From Loripinus fragilis (taxonomy: Eukaryota; Mollusca; Bivalvia; Lucinida; Lucinidae), in NCBI GenBank assembly GCA_964019695.1, contig OZ026525.1:70105753-70169752 (forward strand): a stretch of 64,000 nt of DNA, read 5' to 3'. Position 1 is the stretch's first letter. Each line of letters opens with the position of its first letter. Made by a program: the position numbers and the translations under genes. Positions 23,440 through 35,887 of the stretch are shown here, one piece after another. A model generated the notes under the pieces. The model ran no database searches, was not told where the DNA came from, and saw only the letters and a program-made list of their open reading frames with translations.

Positions 23440-24300
23440 CCCGCAAACTTTGTTTGGGGTGGGTATACTGTTTTCACGTTGTCCATCCGTGTGTGCGTGC
23501 GTCCGTCTGTAACGTTTTTTTTTTTTAATATCTTGAAGAGTCATAGCTGGATTTTCATCAAACCTTGCAAACATGTTCATAAATGCAAGACAAATACTTT
23601 AGACAAAAAAGTAAGGGCTAGGGGCCAATTCTATCAGAGTTATTTCCCTTTGTAGTTCTAAATGGCTTTTAATATAGGGTTTTATGCTTATGCTATTATA
23701 GGCCATACATGGGCCGATCAACTCCTACCACAGCTTTTGATCAACTCCTACCACAGATTTTGATGGAACAATTTGATACTTTTCCTATACAATGTAGACA
23801 CATTGAACATATGCATGAAGGAGTTTGGTTCAGAAAAAATAATTTTTGATAAAATGACAGCTGTGAGAACTTAGACAAATTTTCCCCTAATAGGGCTTTT
23901 GTATGTGCATAGATGGGGCCTTCATGGGCCGATCAACTCCTACTACAGCTTTTGATGGAACAATTTGATACTTTGCCTATACAATGTAGACATATTGAAC
24001 ATATGCATGAAGGAGTTTGGTTCAGAAAAAAATAATTTTTAACAAAATGACAGCTATGAGAACTTAGACAAATTTTCCCCTAATAGGGCTTTTGTATATG
24101 AATAGATGGGGCCTTCATGGGCCGATCAACTCCTACTACAGCTTTTGATGGAACAATTTGATACTTTGCCTATACAATGTAGACATATTGAACATATGCA
24201 TGAAGGAGTTTGGTTCAGAAAAAAATAATTTTTAACAAAATGACAGCTATGAGAACTTAGACAAATTTTTCCCTAATAGGGCTTTTGTATATGCATACAG
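23440..24300. repeat. tandem repeat, 193-bp unit, about 3 copies, with CGTCCGTC leader
   Basis: GGGCCGATCAACTCCTAC recurs at about 23712, 23927 and 24120, the last spacing being 193 bp. The unit includes GAACATATGCATGAAGGAGT and GACAAATTTTCCCCTAATAG. The first copy contains an internal 22-bp duplication. The segment starts with CCCCCGCAAACTTTGTTTGG and a GTGCGTGCGTCCGTC tract, like other molluscan tandem-bearing elements. Confidence 0.75.
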
Positions 24301-25139
24301 TACAGGTATCGCAATGTTACTATCAAATGCGACCTAGCGAGTTGATTCGCGATGAAATCGCGATGGTCACGTGACATTTTGTCGCGGGTTTAGCGAGGGG
24401 ATAGCGCGGACTCGTCGAGTGATCAGCGCGGGCACGTCGTGGGGTAGCGTAGCGAGATAGCGTGTGTCGCGACGCAGGGCAAGTTTATCTGAATGGCTCT
24501 GTCGCGGAAAAGGTTAAAAGTTCACGCCTCACTGATGAGCTACTTTGAAGTGTGTACGTACATGTACATTAACCGTGTGTACAAAAAACGAGCAGCGAAA
24601 AAAATTGCACTGGATGTATTTGGTTGTTTTAGTTGCTTTCTTCTCCTTAACTTTCCCCTTAATATCTTTTTATGTTTTTCGATTGAATCGCTTTAGGTAC
24701 TAAATGAAGAATGGATTACAAAGAAATTGGTGTTGAATTGATTAAACTTCACAAGAAATATCAAATTTAAAAAAAAAATGGTTATGATAAAACCAGCCTG
24801 CTGAGTTACTTATGCTCGCCCATAGCAAGTCTAGATATGACCCTTTCACTTAAATCGAAAACAATTGCGCTCAGACTGCGTGGATGTAAATAAAAGTATT
24901 TATCTTACCTTCAAGCAATTAACTAATAGTCCATTTATAAAAGCCTTATCACTTAAAATTAATCTTCTAACGCATAATTTGTATTTTTTTCATACCATCT
25001 GATAGCCCCCCCCCTCCCCCAGTGAACTCCTTGTAGACACGAGCTCACAAATAATGGGCTCTTTTGCAAATGTGCTGCTGCGCCAGCGTGTATAAAACAT
25101 GATTGTCTACGTGACGAAGCGCACATAGCGCACTGGTCA

Positions 25140-25560
25140 TTCGCGGATCCAGAAAGTTTTGCAAGTCTGACAACGTTTTTTAGTTGATGACAGGAGAGGA
25201 TCTAAATACCATCATTGGCGTAGCACTCATTACACAATCAACGCACGTGCGTAATAAAAATATTAACACTCAAGGGAGTTCACCTAATGTGGTAAAAATG
25301 ATTTTCCATACCCAAGGAACTGCTCTTTAATTGTAAAGAATCATTGCTTGTTACAGTTGTCGCCATTTGACGTGCGTAACTTTTTCAGCGTTCTGGCTAC
25401 GCCATTGACCATTGAAGCGGGCCATCATCGAATGCTGACTTGGTAAATTTGTGATGTTTCTGGGGATCCAGTATTGCTGATAGAAACCCTATATTTTGTG
25501 ATTTTTCAAGGGGTCCGGATATCCCCCACTCTGAATCTGCGCATGCTGGTGATTACATAA
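25140..25560. repeat. GCGGATCC-family element with nested repeat
   Basis: Starts near TTCGCGGATCCAG and ends CTCTGAATCTGCGCATG, the approximate inverted ends of family E (see 28806-29128). The repeat shared with 22590-22840 (25250-25415) sits inside it. Confidence 0.55.
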
Positions 25561-26234
25561 TTGGGTATACGTTTTAAAATACGTACGTCAATAAAAAATA
25601 AGGCGAACTGATCGAGTGCATATGCCTCGCCTAGCCTGTGCTACTCAGCATGAAACATAAGTACATGGCATGCAATCGTAAGTGAGTTTCTAATTGCATG
25701 TGCGAGCAACAAAAGCTCAGGCGAGTCTGTGCAAATGCGCAGTCTCGTTAGAGCCTTAGCTCCTCACATTCAAAACATAACTATAAGAAGGTGGATGGTG
25801 TGTTTATTGTATGTGCGAGCAACGAATGCGCAGTCTCGTCAGAACATTTAGTAGACAATTGTGTTTTTATTGATTGTGCGAAGCGAGCGCTGGAGCAATC
25901 TAAATAGGCCGACCTTAAATAAAATGTTGGTTTGACGTGCTCCTACCTACCCACCCATAACAGACCCTATCCCCAAAAAATTATTGCCTTTCTGAGAATC
26001 TTTATTTTCTTTTTTTATTTTTCTCTAATTCTGTTAACAAACTCTTCTTTAAAATCATTAAAAGCCGTTTTTTAATTCATAGATTGTTATTATATATGCA
26101 TTCTTATAGTGAGACTTATAAATTCAGTTATTATCGTTCATATCTTCGTTTCATTGAAAGGCCGAATTCGCTAGATATGTCCGAAGATAAAAAAAAATGA
26201 ATGCGGAGTATCTTACCTTATACAGCATCCATTA

Positions 26235-26325
26235 GTTGATGTGTTTTGGGCGCTCAAAAGAACGCTCTCATCGAGACGGTTCTTTTGAGTACCCAAAATA
26301 CATGCTTTGGACTAGAAACAAAAAA
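26235..26325. mobile_element. MITE family A copy
   Basis: TGTTTTGGGCGCTCAAAAGA faces TTCTTTTGAGTACCCAAAAT around CTCTCATCGAGACGG. It is a short palindrome without coding content. Confidence 0.75.
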
Positions 26326-26499
26326 CGTGAGAAAACTTATCTTCGAAGTTCACAAAACGAGTCAGTTCAGCTACAGTGACTAGCGGAATCTTAACATTTT
26401 CAAAACACCCCCCTTTTTGGAGTTGTGCGCCAAAATTTTTATATCCGCCAAAATTCTATATCCGTACAATTGCGCGAGTGCGCAGCTCATCTGAGCCTT

Positions 26500-27310
26500 A
26501 TCTGTTGCAATTGTGTTATATTATGCGTTGTCCGACGTGGGGAGAGGGTTTTGCGCGGATCCGTGATGGGGGGGGGGGGGGGGTTGGTCCAGACCACACT
26601 GGAAAATCACGAGTCCTATAGATTTCCGTTGGAATTAGCAATTGTCCCCCTCCTCCTGGTAGAATTGGACATCTCCTGGAAAATATTGGACCCCGCCCCC
26701 TGTAACCTTAGAAACAGTAGTTCTCTTGTAGTACACCATTTGAACCCATCTGAAAACTATGAGTTGGACTAAAATACATATAAAAATGTCAGAACCTTTT
26801 TGTCAGTTTGACCTTGACCCCCCCCCCCCCCTCCCCACCCCGACGATAATTCCAGGATCAACGGTTGTACGTCATTTCGTTGCCTAATGTGATAGATGTT
26901 GGTGTCTTACCTGGAAATGCTTTTTTTTAATTACTAATTAAATCCGTAATTTCGATTCACTAACGATTTCACTAATTTTCCAATTTGACGATCATATACA
27001 ACGACCAAATTGTGTGTACCCTCCAACACCGGATAGGCGGCAATCGAAAACGTTCTTAACAATTGACCAACGCCATAGGCGGATACAGATCGAGGGACGA
27101 CATGGGGTCTGGACCCCGCCCCTCCCCCCTTGATAGGGTTTCAAAGCAATACTGGTCCGGATCCCTGAAAAATCAAAAAGCTACAAATGTACGAAGCCAG
27201 CATTCAATGTTGGTTCTACATCGGCCCGATGGTGGCCCGCTTATTGTCTCTTCTCCCCTCATCAACTAAAAAAAATAGTTGTCAAAGTTGGACCCCCTCT
27301 GACTCCGCGC
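26500..27310. repeat. GCGGATCC-family fragments with G/C homopolymers
   Basis: GCGCGGATCCGTGATGGGG with a long G run (26567-26583), a C run near 26819-26831, and CTGACTCCGCGCATGAG near 27300 are pieces of repeat family E in more than one insertion. A larger inverted pair, GATAGGCGGCAATC (about 27035) and GATTGCCGCCTATC (about 27405), surrounds the right half. Confidence 0.5.
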
Positions 27311-28241
27311 ATGAGCACCTATCAAAAATCGTAGCGACAAATTGCAATCTAACTCTCTGTTGCTAACGATTTTATCTACGTTCGTGGATCGTATTAACGT
27401 TTTAGATTGCCGCCTATCCGATGAGCCTCCGAGTTCCTCTTGTTGAGTATGCTCGATAGAATCGCCTTGGAGAGGCTTTACTTATGAGTGCCCACAACAT
27501 GCAGAAATAAGTTTGGCATGACCTTAGATGTCAAAAGTTGAAATATTCTTTGTCGGCTTCAAACTTCAAAGGCTTCAAACTTCAAAGCCGAAATCGCCCT
27601 TGTGTATAAAATGACATACGTGACAAAATACAGTGATTGAATAACGGACAGTGTCGTCTGCTGATTTTAGGAATTCCATAAGAGTGACAAACAGCTTGGA
27701 TCCAGATAGGGCCCGACTTTTCGTCGGCCTAATGCCCGACGAAAAATCGGGCCGAATATGGGTCCAACGTGTTTGGAGATGTCACTTGTTATGCCTATTG
27801 GGTCCACACTGTTTGTCTCTTTACTTAGGCCTACATTAGTCAACATATGCAGCAGACGACTGAAGCAGATTACATTTTCAGAGGCATTTTTTTCAGTTAA
27901 AGTCTTACGAAAAACAAAATTAGAATGATTTGACGTCGTTACACGACTTTTAAACAATAAGTATTCGTCTTTGCGGCACATCTACAAACGGGGGTTCACA
28001 TCAGACAGCTCAGATGCACAGACTGAAATAAACTTCTGCTCTATTTTGACCTTGAAACGGGGTGTTTAAAATATTCGATGTACGTCGTCTCATTGAGGTT
28101 GACGTGTGTGAAGGGGAGGTAATAACAAAATGTCTCTAGTCCCACTAGATAGCTGCGCATAACGTCGGAACTGCGAAATATACATAAATTTCCCGAGCAA
28201 GTCTTCGACCAGTACACCAAACGACTACATAGCACGTCTAC

Positions 28242-28355
28242 CAGGCCCGTAGGAAGCAATTACAGATTGGGGGGGCACACATAAATTTTTTTAAAATGAC
28301 AGACCTTTGTAATGAGCAATACAGCATATTTGTGCAAATTATTGGGGGGGCACAG

Positions 28356-28399
<44 letters not shown>

Positions 28400-28425
28400 T
28401 GCCCCCCCCTATTCCTACGGCCCTG
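28242..28425. mobile_element. MITE with CCGTAGGAA ends and a long C run
   Basis: CAGGCCCGTAGGAA at the left matches inverted ATTCCTACGGCCCTG at the right. The interior has GGGGGGGCACA and a C homopolymer of about 40 bases (28356-28398), which may be mis-sized in the assembly. Confidence 0.7.
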
Positions 28426-28584
28426 TCTACGAATTGCCTAAAAATATTTCAGAATTTTAAACAATGAGCTTCGAAGTACAACGACAAACGGTTCGCTGCT
28501 GTCTCCATTGCAATATCTCCATTGTAAATTATCAGACCTCCAGATAATGAGAATGCGTAATTGACATATAACTTGGTTTCTTAA

Positions 28585-28672
28585 CAAACATTTGTCTTGG
28601 GTACTCAAAAGAACCGTCTCGCCGTTCCGATGAGACGGTTCTTTTGAGCACCCAAAACACATGTTTGAACTG
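28585..28672. mobile_element. MITE family A copy
   Basis: TCTTGGGTACTCAAAAGAAC faces GTTCTTTTGAGCACCCAAAA around CGTCTCGCCGTTCCGATGAG. The hairpin is long and nearly perfect. Confidence 0.75.
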
Positions 28673-28805
28673 GAATCACACTCAAAACATTCGTTCGTGT
28701 CGAAGCTCGAAATTTGGCAGCTTTCCGTTTTCACGTGCAGATGTCAACTGAGAGGTACATCACATGTCAGTGGATCTCCAGTGTTTTTTTTCTGAATGCA
28801 TGTTG

Positions 28806-29128
28806 GTCATGCGCGGATCCAGAGGGGGTCCAACTTTGACAACGTTTTTTATTGTTTTTTTGTTTGTTTTTTTTTTTTTAGTTTGAGGGGAGGTAGGATT
28901 CAAATACCATTATTAGCGGGCCATTAAAGGCCCGCCAGCAAAAGGCCATTTAAATGGCGTTTCGCTAGCGGGCCGTTGATGGCCCAACATTGAATGCTGG
29001 CTTTGTAGCTTTGTGATTTTAAGGGGATCCGGGCCAGTATTGCTAAGGAACCCTATATTTTTTGTAATTTTCCAGGGGGATCCGGATCCCCTGCCACCCC
29101 CCCCCCCCCCCCCCTCTGGATCCACGCA
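28806..29128. mobile_element. MITE family E (CATGCGCGGATCCAGAGGGG ends), full copy
   Basis: The left end CATGCGCGGATCCAGAGGGG is matched inverted by CCCCTCTGGATCCACGCATG at the right. The centre has a palindrome (GCGGGCCATTAAAGGCCCGC and GGCCATTTAAATGGC). A second full copy is at 61739-62017; truncated or variant copies are at 42359-42510, 42776-42998 and 47524-47793. Confidence 0.8.
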
Positions 29129-29754
29129 TGTTAGTGGTATCGTTACTAGAATCGCATTGGATGTGCCATTCTAACGAGTTCTCAAACTAGTGTAGGTATG
29201 TAAGAAAAGGAAATTATGGTTTAAATATCGTCACATGTGCTGCTACATGTACCTATTGCTAGCTAGGATAATTTTGCACGTTTTTTTTGTGGCCTGAATT
29301 TACTTAAGGAACTCCCGACAGGCCTGATCTGGATTCAGTGGGTTTGCTACAATCTATAAGGTTATCAGCTGGCATCACTGGCATGTGAAGAGTTAATGAG
29401 TGCATTTAGCTTGCATCAGGTGTCAATTTGTCTAATGAGAAATGTAACTAATCATGGATATTTTAAAGTGGAATAATTAGTAAATAATTTCACGGTAAGG
29501 AGATTTCTTCAATTGTTTTTATGTCGAAGGAGATTAAAGTGAGTTCGTCCATCTGTCCGTAGACGCAATGAGGGAGGTATTTTGTGAGCGCAACTCCTCA
29601 CAGTTTTAGTTCGATCGTTTTGAAATTGTGTAGGTGTTTTGTTCATGGTCTAAGATGAGCATGGGGTTTGGACATTGTTTTTCACTTTTTTCAACTTGTG
29701 AACTTCGTCACTAGATACAATGAGAAGTTACTTTGTGAGCGCAACACCTACATC

Positions 29755-30105
29755 CCAAAGTAAGTAAGGAGGCAAAACTCAGAAATGGATACAATCAAGA
29801 ACCACTGTGGCACACCTGACCTGCGACACCACACGGGAAAGTGACAAAAAACAATCAAACATCACATTCAAGAGAGCCAAGAGGTTAGCCCTTTCCCAGC
29901 AGGTTACCACAAGGCTGCAATGAACAGAAAAGTTAGCATGACAAACACGAAACATAAATGACAAAAATGATCCACAAAAGAAGCACCACCTTGGAGCGGT
30001 CAGTAGAAATATTTTTACCGGAGGGCTTAAACAAGTTTCACGGCTCCAACCTCACCCTTAGTTCAGATATGGATCAAGGCACATAGATGTTTGGTTTGCA
30101 TGAAA
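29755..30105. repeat. dispersed repeat family D copy
   Basis: GGATACAATCAAGAACCA, ACACCTGACCT, TTTCCCAGCAGGT and TTGGAGCGGTCAGTAGAAAT align in order with 10095-10410. It ends about 110 bp before exon 2. Confidence 0.65.
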
Positions 30106-30217
30106 GATCCCGAACTTATCCATGAATTATCTCCTAAATTTATTTTGAATTAAAGAGTATTTCCAAAAATTGATGTCGAATTTTCAATGTTCTACTGTAT
30201 TCTTCTACTGTTTTCAG

Positions 30218-30427
30218 GGTTGCAGTCACGTTTCATCAAGTAAGAACAACATGAGAACTCACACTCGTAGTCGTCATGGAAGCGACCGCCCACATATTTG
30301 TGAGTTTTGCGGGAAGTCTTTCAAGTTACAAAATGTTCTAGCAACACATCTTAACTTACATACTGGGGCCAAAGTGTATGAGTGCAAGCAATGTGGAGAG
30401 CGCTTCAACCAACATGCTGGGCTTGAT
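30218..30427 (+). CDS. BTB zinc-finger gene, coding exon 2 (fingers 2-4)
   Basis: The exon follows TTCTACTGTTTTCAG and is followed by GTAAGT, phase 0 at both ends, 70 codons. Its first codons GCS join C407-P-V-E of exon 1 to make finger 2 (C407, C412, H425, H430). Finger 3 is HICEFCGKSF with C438, C441, H454, H458. The linker HTGAKVYEC leads into finger 4 (C466, C469), whose two His are in exon 3. The reconstruction of a finger across the 8-kb intron in correct phase is the strongest evidence that the two exons belong together. Fingers of this type contact DNA in the major groove; the target site cannot be stated from sequence alone. Confidence 0.9.
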
Positions 30428-30440
30428 GTAAGTATAGTTC

Positions 30441-30812
30441 AACCTTATATCTCCCTCCCTCCCTCCCTCCTTTATAGAGTTAAAGGTACACAATTAAATA
30501 TGTAAATTAGAATTTAAGCAAACAAATATGTGAATTAGAGGGATGTAAAGTTGCTAAGAGTGGTGTTGTTCACATGCAAGCGCAAATGTATAGTGCAATC
30601 TTAAAGCCTCCCTCCCTCCCTTAAAGAGTTAAAGATATGCAATTAAATTAACTTAAGAGTGGTGTTGTTCAATCTTATAGTGCAAGCACAAATGTATAGT
30701 GTAATCTTAAAGCCTCCCTTCCTTATAGAGTTAAAGATATACAATTCAATATGTAAATTAGTATTTAAGCAAATAAATAAGTGAATTAGAGAGAAGAAAA
30801 GTTATTAAGAGT
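30441..30812. repeat. intronic tandem repeat with CCTCCCTCC runs
   Basis: Three diverged copies carry CTCCCTCCCTCC, AGAGTTAAAG and CAATTAAAT-like words. GAGTGGTGTTGTTCA occurs twice. It lies in intron 2 and is non-coding. Confidence 0.55.
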
Positions 30813-31024
30813 TGGTACCAGTCCTGTGTAAAGTTGAAAAATATTGCTGAAAAGATTCAAACTGGGGGCTACATTTCTTGCCAAAATTATAGAAATACAA
30901 TGTTCAAAATTGCTTATGCTTCGGCTTCTGTTTCATGGGTACATGTAGGTTAGATTAGCCTTATTATTCAATTGAACAGTAGAAACCAGATGCCTTTACA
31001 CAAGGTTTAGATTTTTTTAAAAAT

Positions 31025-31190
31025 ATGAGTGTAAAATTGTAAATATTTTTTTACCCATCAGTTTTAACATGTGTTTTGGGTGCTCAAAAGAACCATCTCA
31101 TAGTGACAGTTCTTTTGGGTACCCACAACATATGTTTTGGTTGAGAAATAAGAAAATTAATTTTCTGTTATGCACTCTTACTAAAGACCT
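31025..31190. mobile_element. MITE family A, full-length copy
   Basis: The extended form is TGAGTGTAAAATTGTAAAT and TTACCCATCAGTTTTAACAT, then the core palindrome (TGGGTGCTCAAAAGAACCAT facing TTCTTTTGGGTACCCACAAC), then AAATAAGAAAATTAATTTTC. The same outline recurs at 37285-37440 and 40825-40980. Confidence 0.75.
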
Positions 31191-31582
31191 GCCTTTACCA
31201 ATTGAATGAAATATACCACCCAACAACCCTAAAATGGTAATTGGACTTTGCCAGTCTATAATGAACAGATATTCTACTCAGTTCAAATGGATTATAGAAA
31301 GAGTGAATATAGCCGTCTGCTGATAACCATTGCAAACAGATTGGACACAGATCACTGATCTGGATCCAGTCTGTTTAACACTCAGATGGTACTCCTGAAA
31401 GAATTTTTCGAAAAGTTGATTTTGAAAAAATCAGCCGACGACAAAAAAGCATGAAAAATTTCCCAGGCGGGCAAAGTGTTAAGGTACATCATAGAGTGGT
31501 TTAGAAACAGCTTGTACATATTAAGTGGAGCCAAATGGGATAATCTATAAAAGGTACTATATAGATATTATATTTGTTTCAG

Positions 31583-31725
31583 GTACATATTAAGCGGCAC
31601 CATATGGGTGAATCAACCTGGGGAGAACTGTGCCATCTATGCTCCGAGAAGTTCATACAGAAGTCGGAACTGTGTTGGCATCTGTTCCGAGTCCACAACC
31701 AACCATTGCCAGATAGATATAAAGC
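31583..31725 (+). CDS. BTB zinc-finger gene, coding exon 3 (end of finger 4, finger 5)
   Basis: Follows TATATTTGTTTCAG; donor is AAAGC|GTAAGA. The start VHIKRHH supplies H482 and H486 of finger 4. Finger 5 is LCHLCSEKF with C497, C500, H513, H518. The exon leaves in phase 2 (GC|), and the A that opens either of the next two exons completes an Ala codon. If the donor is not used, the next codons are GCG TAA, so a transcript ending in this intron would encode a shorter protein with five fingers that stops right after the exon. That is inference; no polyadenylation evidence was available. Confidence 0.88.
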
Positions 31726-32694
31726 GTAAGATTTGTCATGTAGTCAAGGATTCAGATGAGAGAGCAGATTTCTAAATATCATACTGTGTTTGGGTTTATG
31801 TTTTAATAATATCTAAAAATGCAATGTGAACTGTTGGAATGCAAGATACTTTAGTGCATTGCGTGGGCACAATTTCACAAGTAGTCGAATTTCAGCAGTT
31901 TAAGCCAATTTAGTTTAAATAATTTTGTTAAAACCCTTGATTCTCATTCTTGTATTCATTGCTACCATTCAAAATCAGGATGAGGCTGCTATAAATAATC
32001 AGGTTGTGGCTTTCCAAGACCCGTTGTCCATAGCAACGCTCAAAATCAAAATGAGGCTGCTTTATTTAAATAATGTGTTATGGTTTTCAGTAATTTGTAG
32101 TAGTTGTGTATAACAATCTGATTAAAATCCGATGTTTACTTTGTTAACTACAGTAACGAATTAATAAATTAAGATCAGATTTCAATCAGATTGTTATTTT
32201 TAAGCACTTGCTGAGACTGGTAGCATTGTTTTCTATAATCAGCAGGTTGCGGCTAATCTTCTGTCTAACTACAGCATACATGTACTTTTTGAAAATAATC
32301 TCTCTGATCTGAATCCAATGTTACCAAAATTAACGAAATGTCCATTTTCTTACAAAACCATGTCGCCTTCTCTCACACATCACCAGTCTTCTGACGATGA
32401 ATATTTATATTACATGTGTATGTGCATTGTTTTGCCCATTACAATCAATGGGGCAGTACACAGGGATAATTCTGGCTCAAAATATCGAGAGAAAAAATAT
32501 CCCATTCAACCAAATTGGATGAGAAATTAATGAATATTCATAGAGAAATCTTAACAAAATCCTCAGATATATTACATTTTGCAATGAGAGTTTTCTCCCA
32601 TTAAGCCATTTTCAACGAGATTTTTGACAGAAAATGAGCAAATCTCTCAATATCTCGCCCAAAAATAATCCCTGAGTACATGAGATTTTGGTAT

Positions 32695-32875
32695 TTATCA
32701 CATAGGTCATGAAGGGTTATTGTCAGTTACAAGCGAAAAAATCTGCACGAAGTACTGGTTAACTGCTTGTTCAAGCTTGCCCAGGAAAAAGTGTGGTCGG
32801 GTGAACTGACCCTCCCGCCATGACCATAGCTGTTGACCTGGGACGTAAAGCAACAAAATAAACATACAAACATAG
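32695..32875. repeat. SINE-like repeat, copy 1
   Basis: GAAGGGTTATTGTCAGTTAC, CCATGACCATAGCTGTTGAC and an A-rich tail (ACGTAAAGCAACAAAATAAA) match 40468-40630 in the same orientation. The tail suggests retroposition. Confidence 0.55.
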
Positions 32876-32919
32876 GTCCTGATAAGGAGAATTGTTATTA
32901 TTTTCTTATTCATTTGTTA

Positions 32920-33035
32920 AAACATATGTTTTTGGTGCTCAAAAGAACCGTCTCATTGAGACGGTTCTTTTGAGTACCAACAACACATGTTTTCGTTGCG
33001 AAATAACAAAATTAATTTTTAATTACACACTCCTA
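32920..33035. mobile_element. MITE family A copy
   Basis: GGTGCTCAAAAGAACCGTCT faces AGACGGTTCTTTTGAGTACC with a perfect inner stem. Flanks are ACATATG and ACACATG. Confidence 0.8.
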
Positions 33036-33189
33036 TCGGGTGGCCAGTATCACAATGGCAAGCAGTCAAGGCTCAGGTGAATCTATGCAAATGCACAGTC
33101 TCGCAAGAGCATTCACTGCTTACATACACAAATTATGGAAGTAAATTAAGCCCTTTCAGGTCCCTAGATAAGGATGCATAATTTTAAAA

Positions 33190-33290
33190 AAACAAAACGT
33201 AAGTTGTGGGTACTAGAAAGAATCGTCTTAACGAGACGGTTCTTTTGAGTACTCAAAATGTATGTTTAAACTGAATGGTAAGAAAGTATT
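33190..33290. mobile_element. MITE family A copy
   Basis: GGGTACTAGAAAGAATCGTC faces GACGGTTCTTTTGAGTACTC. It is more diverged than the copy 270 bp upstream. The region 33290-33980 holds a second small repeat (GGGAGAAGTGACTTCTCCCT at about 33620, repeated and inverted near 33890). Confidence 0.65.
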
Positions 33291-33989
33291 ACATGTAACA
33301 ATTTTATGTTTAAATTTTTTTGCATCCAAAACAAATGTTTAAACCGATAGATAAGAAACTATTCACAATTTTACTCTCAAAACTTTTGCTTATCTAGACC
33401 AATGTTCACTGCTTGCATACACAAGGTATGGAAATACATGAAGCTCATTGAAGGCTCAGATGAAAAAATTCAAGCCACACTTGGTAGCTGCATGTTTAAA
33501 AAGCAAGTGAGTATGCACGGGAAATGTCACAATCACAGACCAACCCAAATCACTGAAAAGAAGAGACCCAGAACACTAACAGTGGGATTCAGGGTTCGAG
33601 CTGGGCCCTGACAGTAGGGAGAAGTGACTTCTCCCTCCAGGAAAATTAGGGAGAAGTGACAGTCAGGTAGGGAGAAGTTATAGCGCAAAATTACGGCATT
33701 TTCTGTCAAGTTTAGAAGCAAATAAGCCATTACACATAATATTGCCATGAAATGGAAGGAGAAATATGATGCAGTGGTAGTAGATTGTAACCATAGCTTG
33801 CGTTTTTATGGTGACAGAATGAAATTGAGTCTCCCTAAAAGAAATTGTGTCTCCCTAAAAAAAAATATTTTTTTTTTAGGGAGACTCACACTTCTCCCTG
33901 GGTCACATTTGGGGCGAAATTCCAGCCCCTATGGTGACTGTTTCTCCCTAGTCTCCCCCTATTTTATTACCTGATGATTACAGCAATAA

Positions 33990-34315
33990 CACAATTAAAG
34001 TAAAGCAACTCTCTTTCTTCCCCAGCAAGATGTTTGCAATACTAGAAAGGACGCTATTAAAGTACTGCATTACAAAACAGAGACCAAACACAAAACACCC
34101 ACAAAACACAATCAAATCAAATTAACATACTGTGATGAAACAAAGAATATGGGTCTTAACTCACAGACAGTCTTAGCTTAACCCTAGTTTAGCCATGGTT
34201 AGCCCTCGGCCAAAGACAAGCATCAGGCACTGACCCACCAATGAATGTTTTAGGGCAGGGTTGTCATTGAGTCTGAGGCCTGGCCCACTGTGTTGCAATT
34301 AAAAAGGATCAGATA
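33990..34315. repeat. dispersed repeat family D, distal part
   Basis: AAAGCAACTCTCTTTCTTCC, GCATCAGGCACTGACCCACC and TGAGTCTGAGGCCTG align with 10530-11050. 34320-35500 shows no gene and only AT-rich sequence. Confidence 0.6.
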
Positions 34316-35514
34316 CAAAAAAAACACAAACAATGGGAGCATCAATTATGTAGGCCATCCATTTTTTAGTAACCTTCAGGTAATTGTGTTGACATTTTTA
34401 TATTTTAGCACTGGCTTTCATCTATAGTTAATAAAAACCCTGTAATTCTCTAAATACATACATGTACAGTGAGCCACTTTACTTACACACCACTTATAGA
34501 TATATATAACATTTTTGGGAAAAGGAATATGACATTTTTATTCTGAGAATACTAGCGTAAAGTGCACAAATGTTTTGCATATAATCCTTAGAAAATTAAT
34601 TAATAATATGTAAAAACTTTTATAGAATTATTAGGGCAATACTGTTGACATAAGTGATTGCATCATCACTCCAATATTATACGATGAGGCTATAATAAGA
34701 TTATATTTTCATGATTTGACATTTCTGTGCCAACAATTGACATGTAACAAAACGATCTGCAAAAAAAAAATCCTATTTAATTATTGTCACTGATGTTAAT
34801 ATGACGTCAGAAGGAGCATTGCTTCAAAAGTAAAGTTGCTCCTGTTTTAAATTGCAGAAAGAAGAGGTTTTACCTCAATAAATTAATTGTTTTAGGTGTT
34901 TTTCTATCACAACAATCACAAGAGATAGTGCCTAGTGCAGAATGCAAATAAAAAAAATAAATGCACAGGTTGCATGTGCCTTTATGTCAAAATGTGCTTT
35001 TAATGAAGCAGAATGATTCCCATGAGTAATTTTGATTTTTTTTCGGTGTCCCCAAAATTTAATGATACCCGTTAATTAAAATATTATAAAGAAAGGTTGA
35101 TTCCAGCATTTTTGTCAAAAATTGCGGACCCTTGACAATTGGTGTGTAACTAAAGTGGCTCACTAGTCACTATATATAGGGATTAGTCATGGTTTTTCAC
35201 GCATTAACGTACTCCAGGTCTTGATGGAGATCTTTAAAAAATGAGTGCAAATCCGGAGTTTTTCAACATATCCCAAGGCACTTGACCAATGTTAATGTAT
35301 TGAAAAACTATTATTATTATTGCATAAATCCAACGTTATATTCACCTAAATTTACAAAAAAGTATGTGCCATTTCACAGCCAATAGATGATTGGGCGTCT
35401 TCATTTATGTTCGTGTTCCAGGGCCAAGCCATATATGAGAATGAAGAATGGGTCGTAAAATGTAGGGGCACAGAAAAAGTCTAATCTGTGCAGTAACAGC
35501 ATGTGAATTGCCTT

Positions 35515-35830
35515 GTTATCATATGACGTCGTGTCTGGGAGTGAAATAACGCCATGCAATAAAATCGATAAACCACTAGTGGTTTACAGATTTACGGGAA
35601 ACGTTATTACGTCCATAACAACGTTGCGTACATGATGACGCAATTATAACGTTTTATCGCCAAAAATGAGATTTCAAAGTAATCTTAACGTCATATGATA
35701 AATAGAATCTAACATTCGTGCCCTTGTATTATTGAATTTATTAAACTCGTTGCGAAAAAGAGATAAAATGCTCGGCAAGCCTCGCATTTTATCTCTTTTC
35801 CTCAATTCGTTTAATAAATTCAATAAAACA
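35515..35830. repeat. palindromic elements: TGGTTTA core and CTCGGCAAGCCTCG core
   Basis: First, CGATAAACCACTAGTGGTTTA (35565-35585) lies within a segment related, in inverted orientation, to 59730-59905. Second, 35729-35828 is a long inverted repeat: GAGATAAAATGC faces GCATTTTATCTC around TCGGCAAGCCTCG, and outer arms ATTGAATTTATTAAAC and GTTTAATAAATTCAAT match exactly. Confidence 0.75.
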
Positions 35831-35887
35831 TGAGCACTCATGTAAGATCCTCTATTTAATCCATGGGTTTTTGCCTGTTGAAACATG

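Larger units (their letters stand above)
22062..30217 (+). other. intron 1 of the BTB zinc-finger gene
   Basis: This is an 8.2-kb intron from GTTTGT to CTACTGTTTTCAG. It has no coding signal and is filled with repeat families that are listed separately. 24310-25000 and 29130-29755 carry nothing recognisable beyond short fragments. Confidence 0.8.

Noticed and set aside
26376..26772. Two overlapping open frames of 81 and 115 codons
   Set aside because: They run through a G homopolymer and family E repeat sequence, with no conserved motif.
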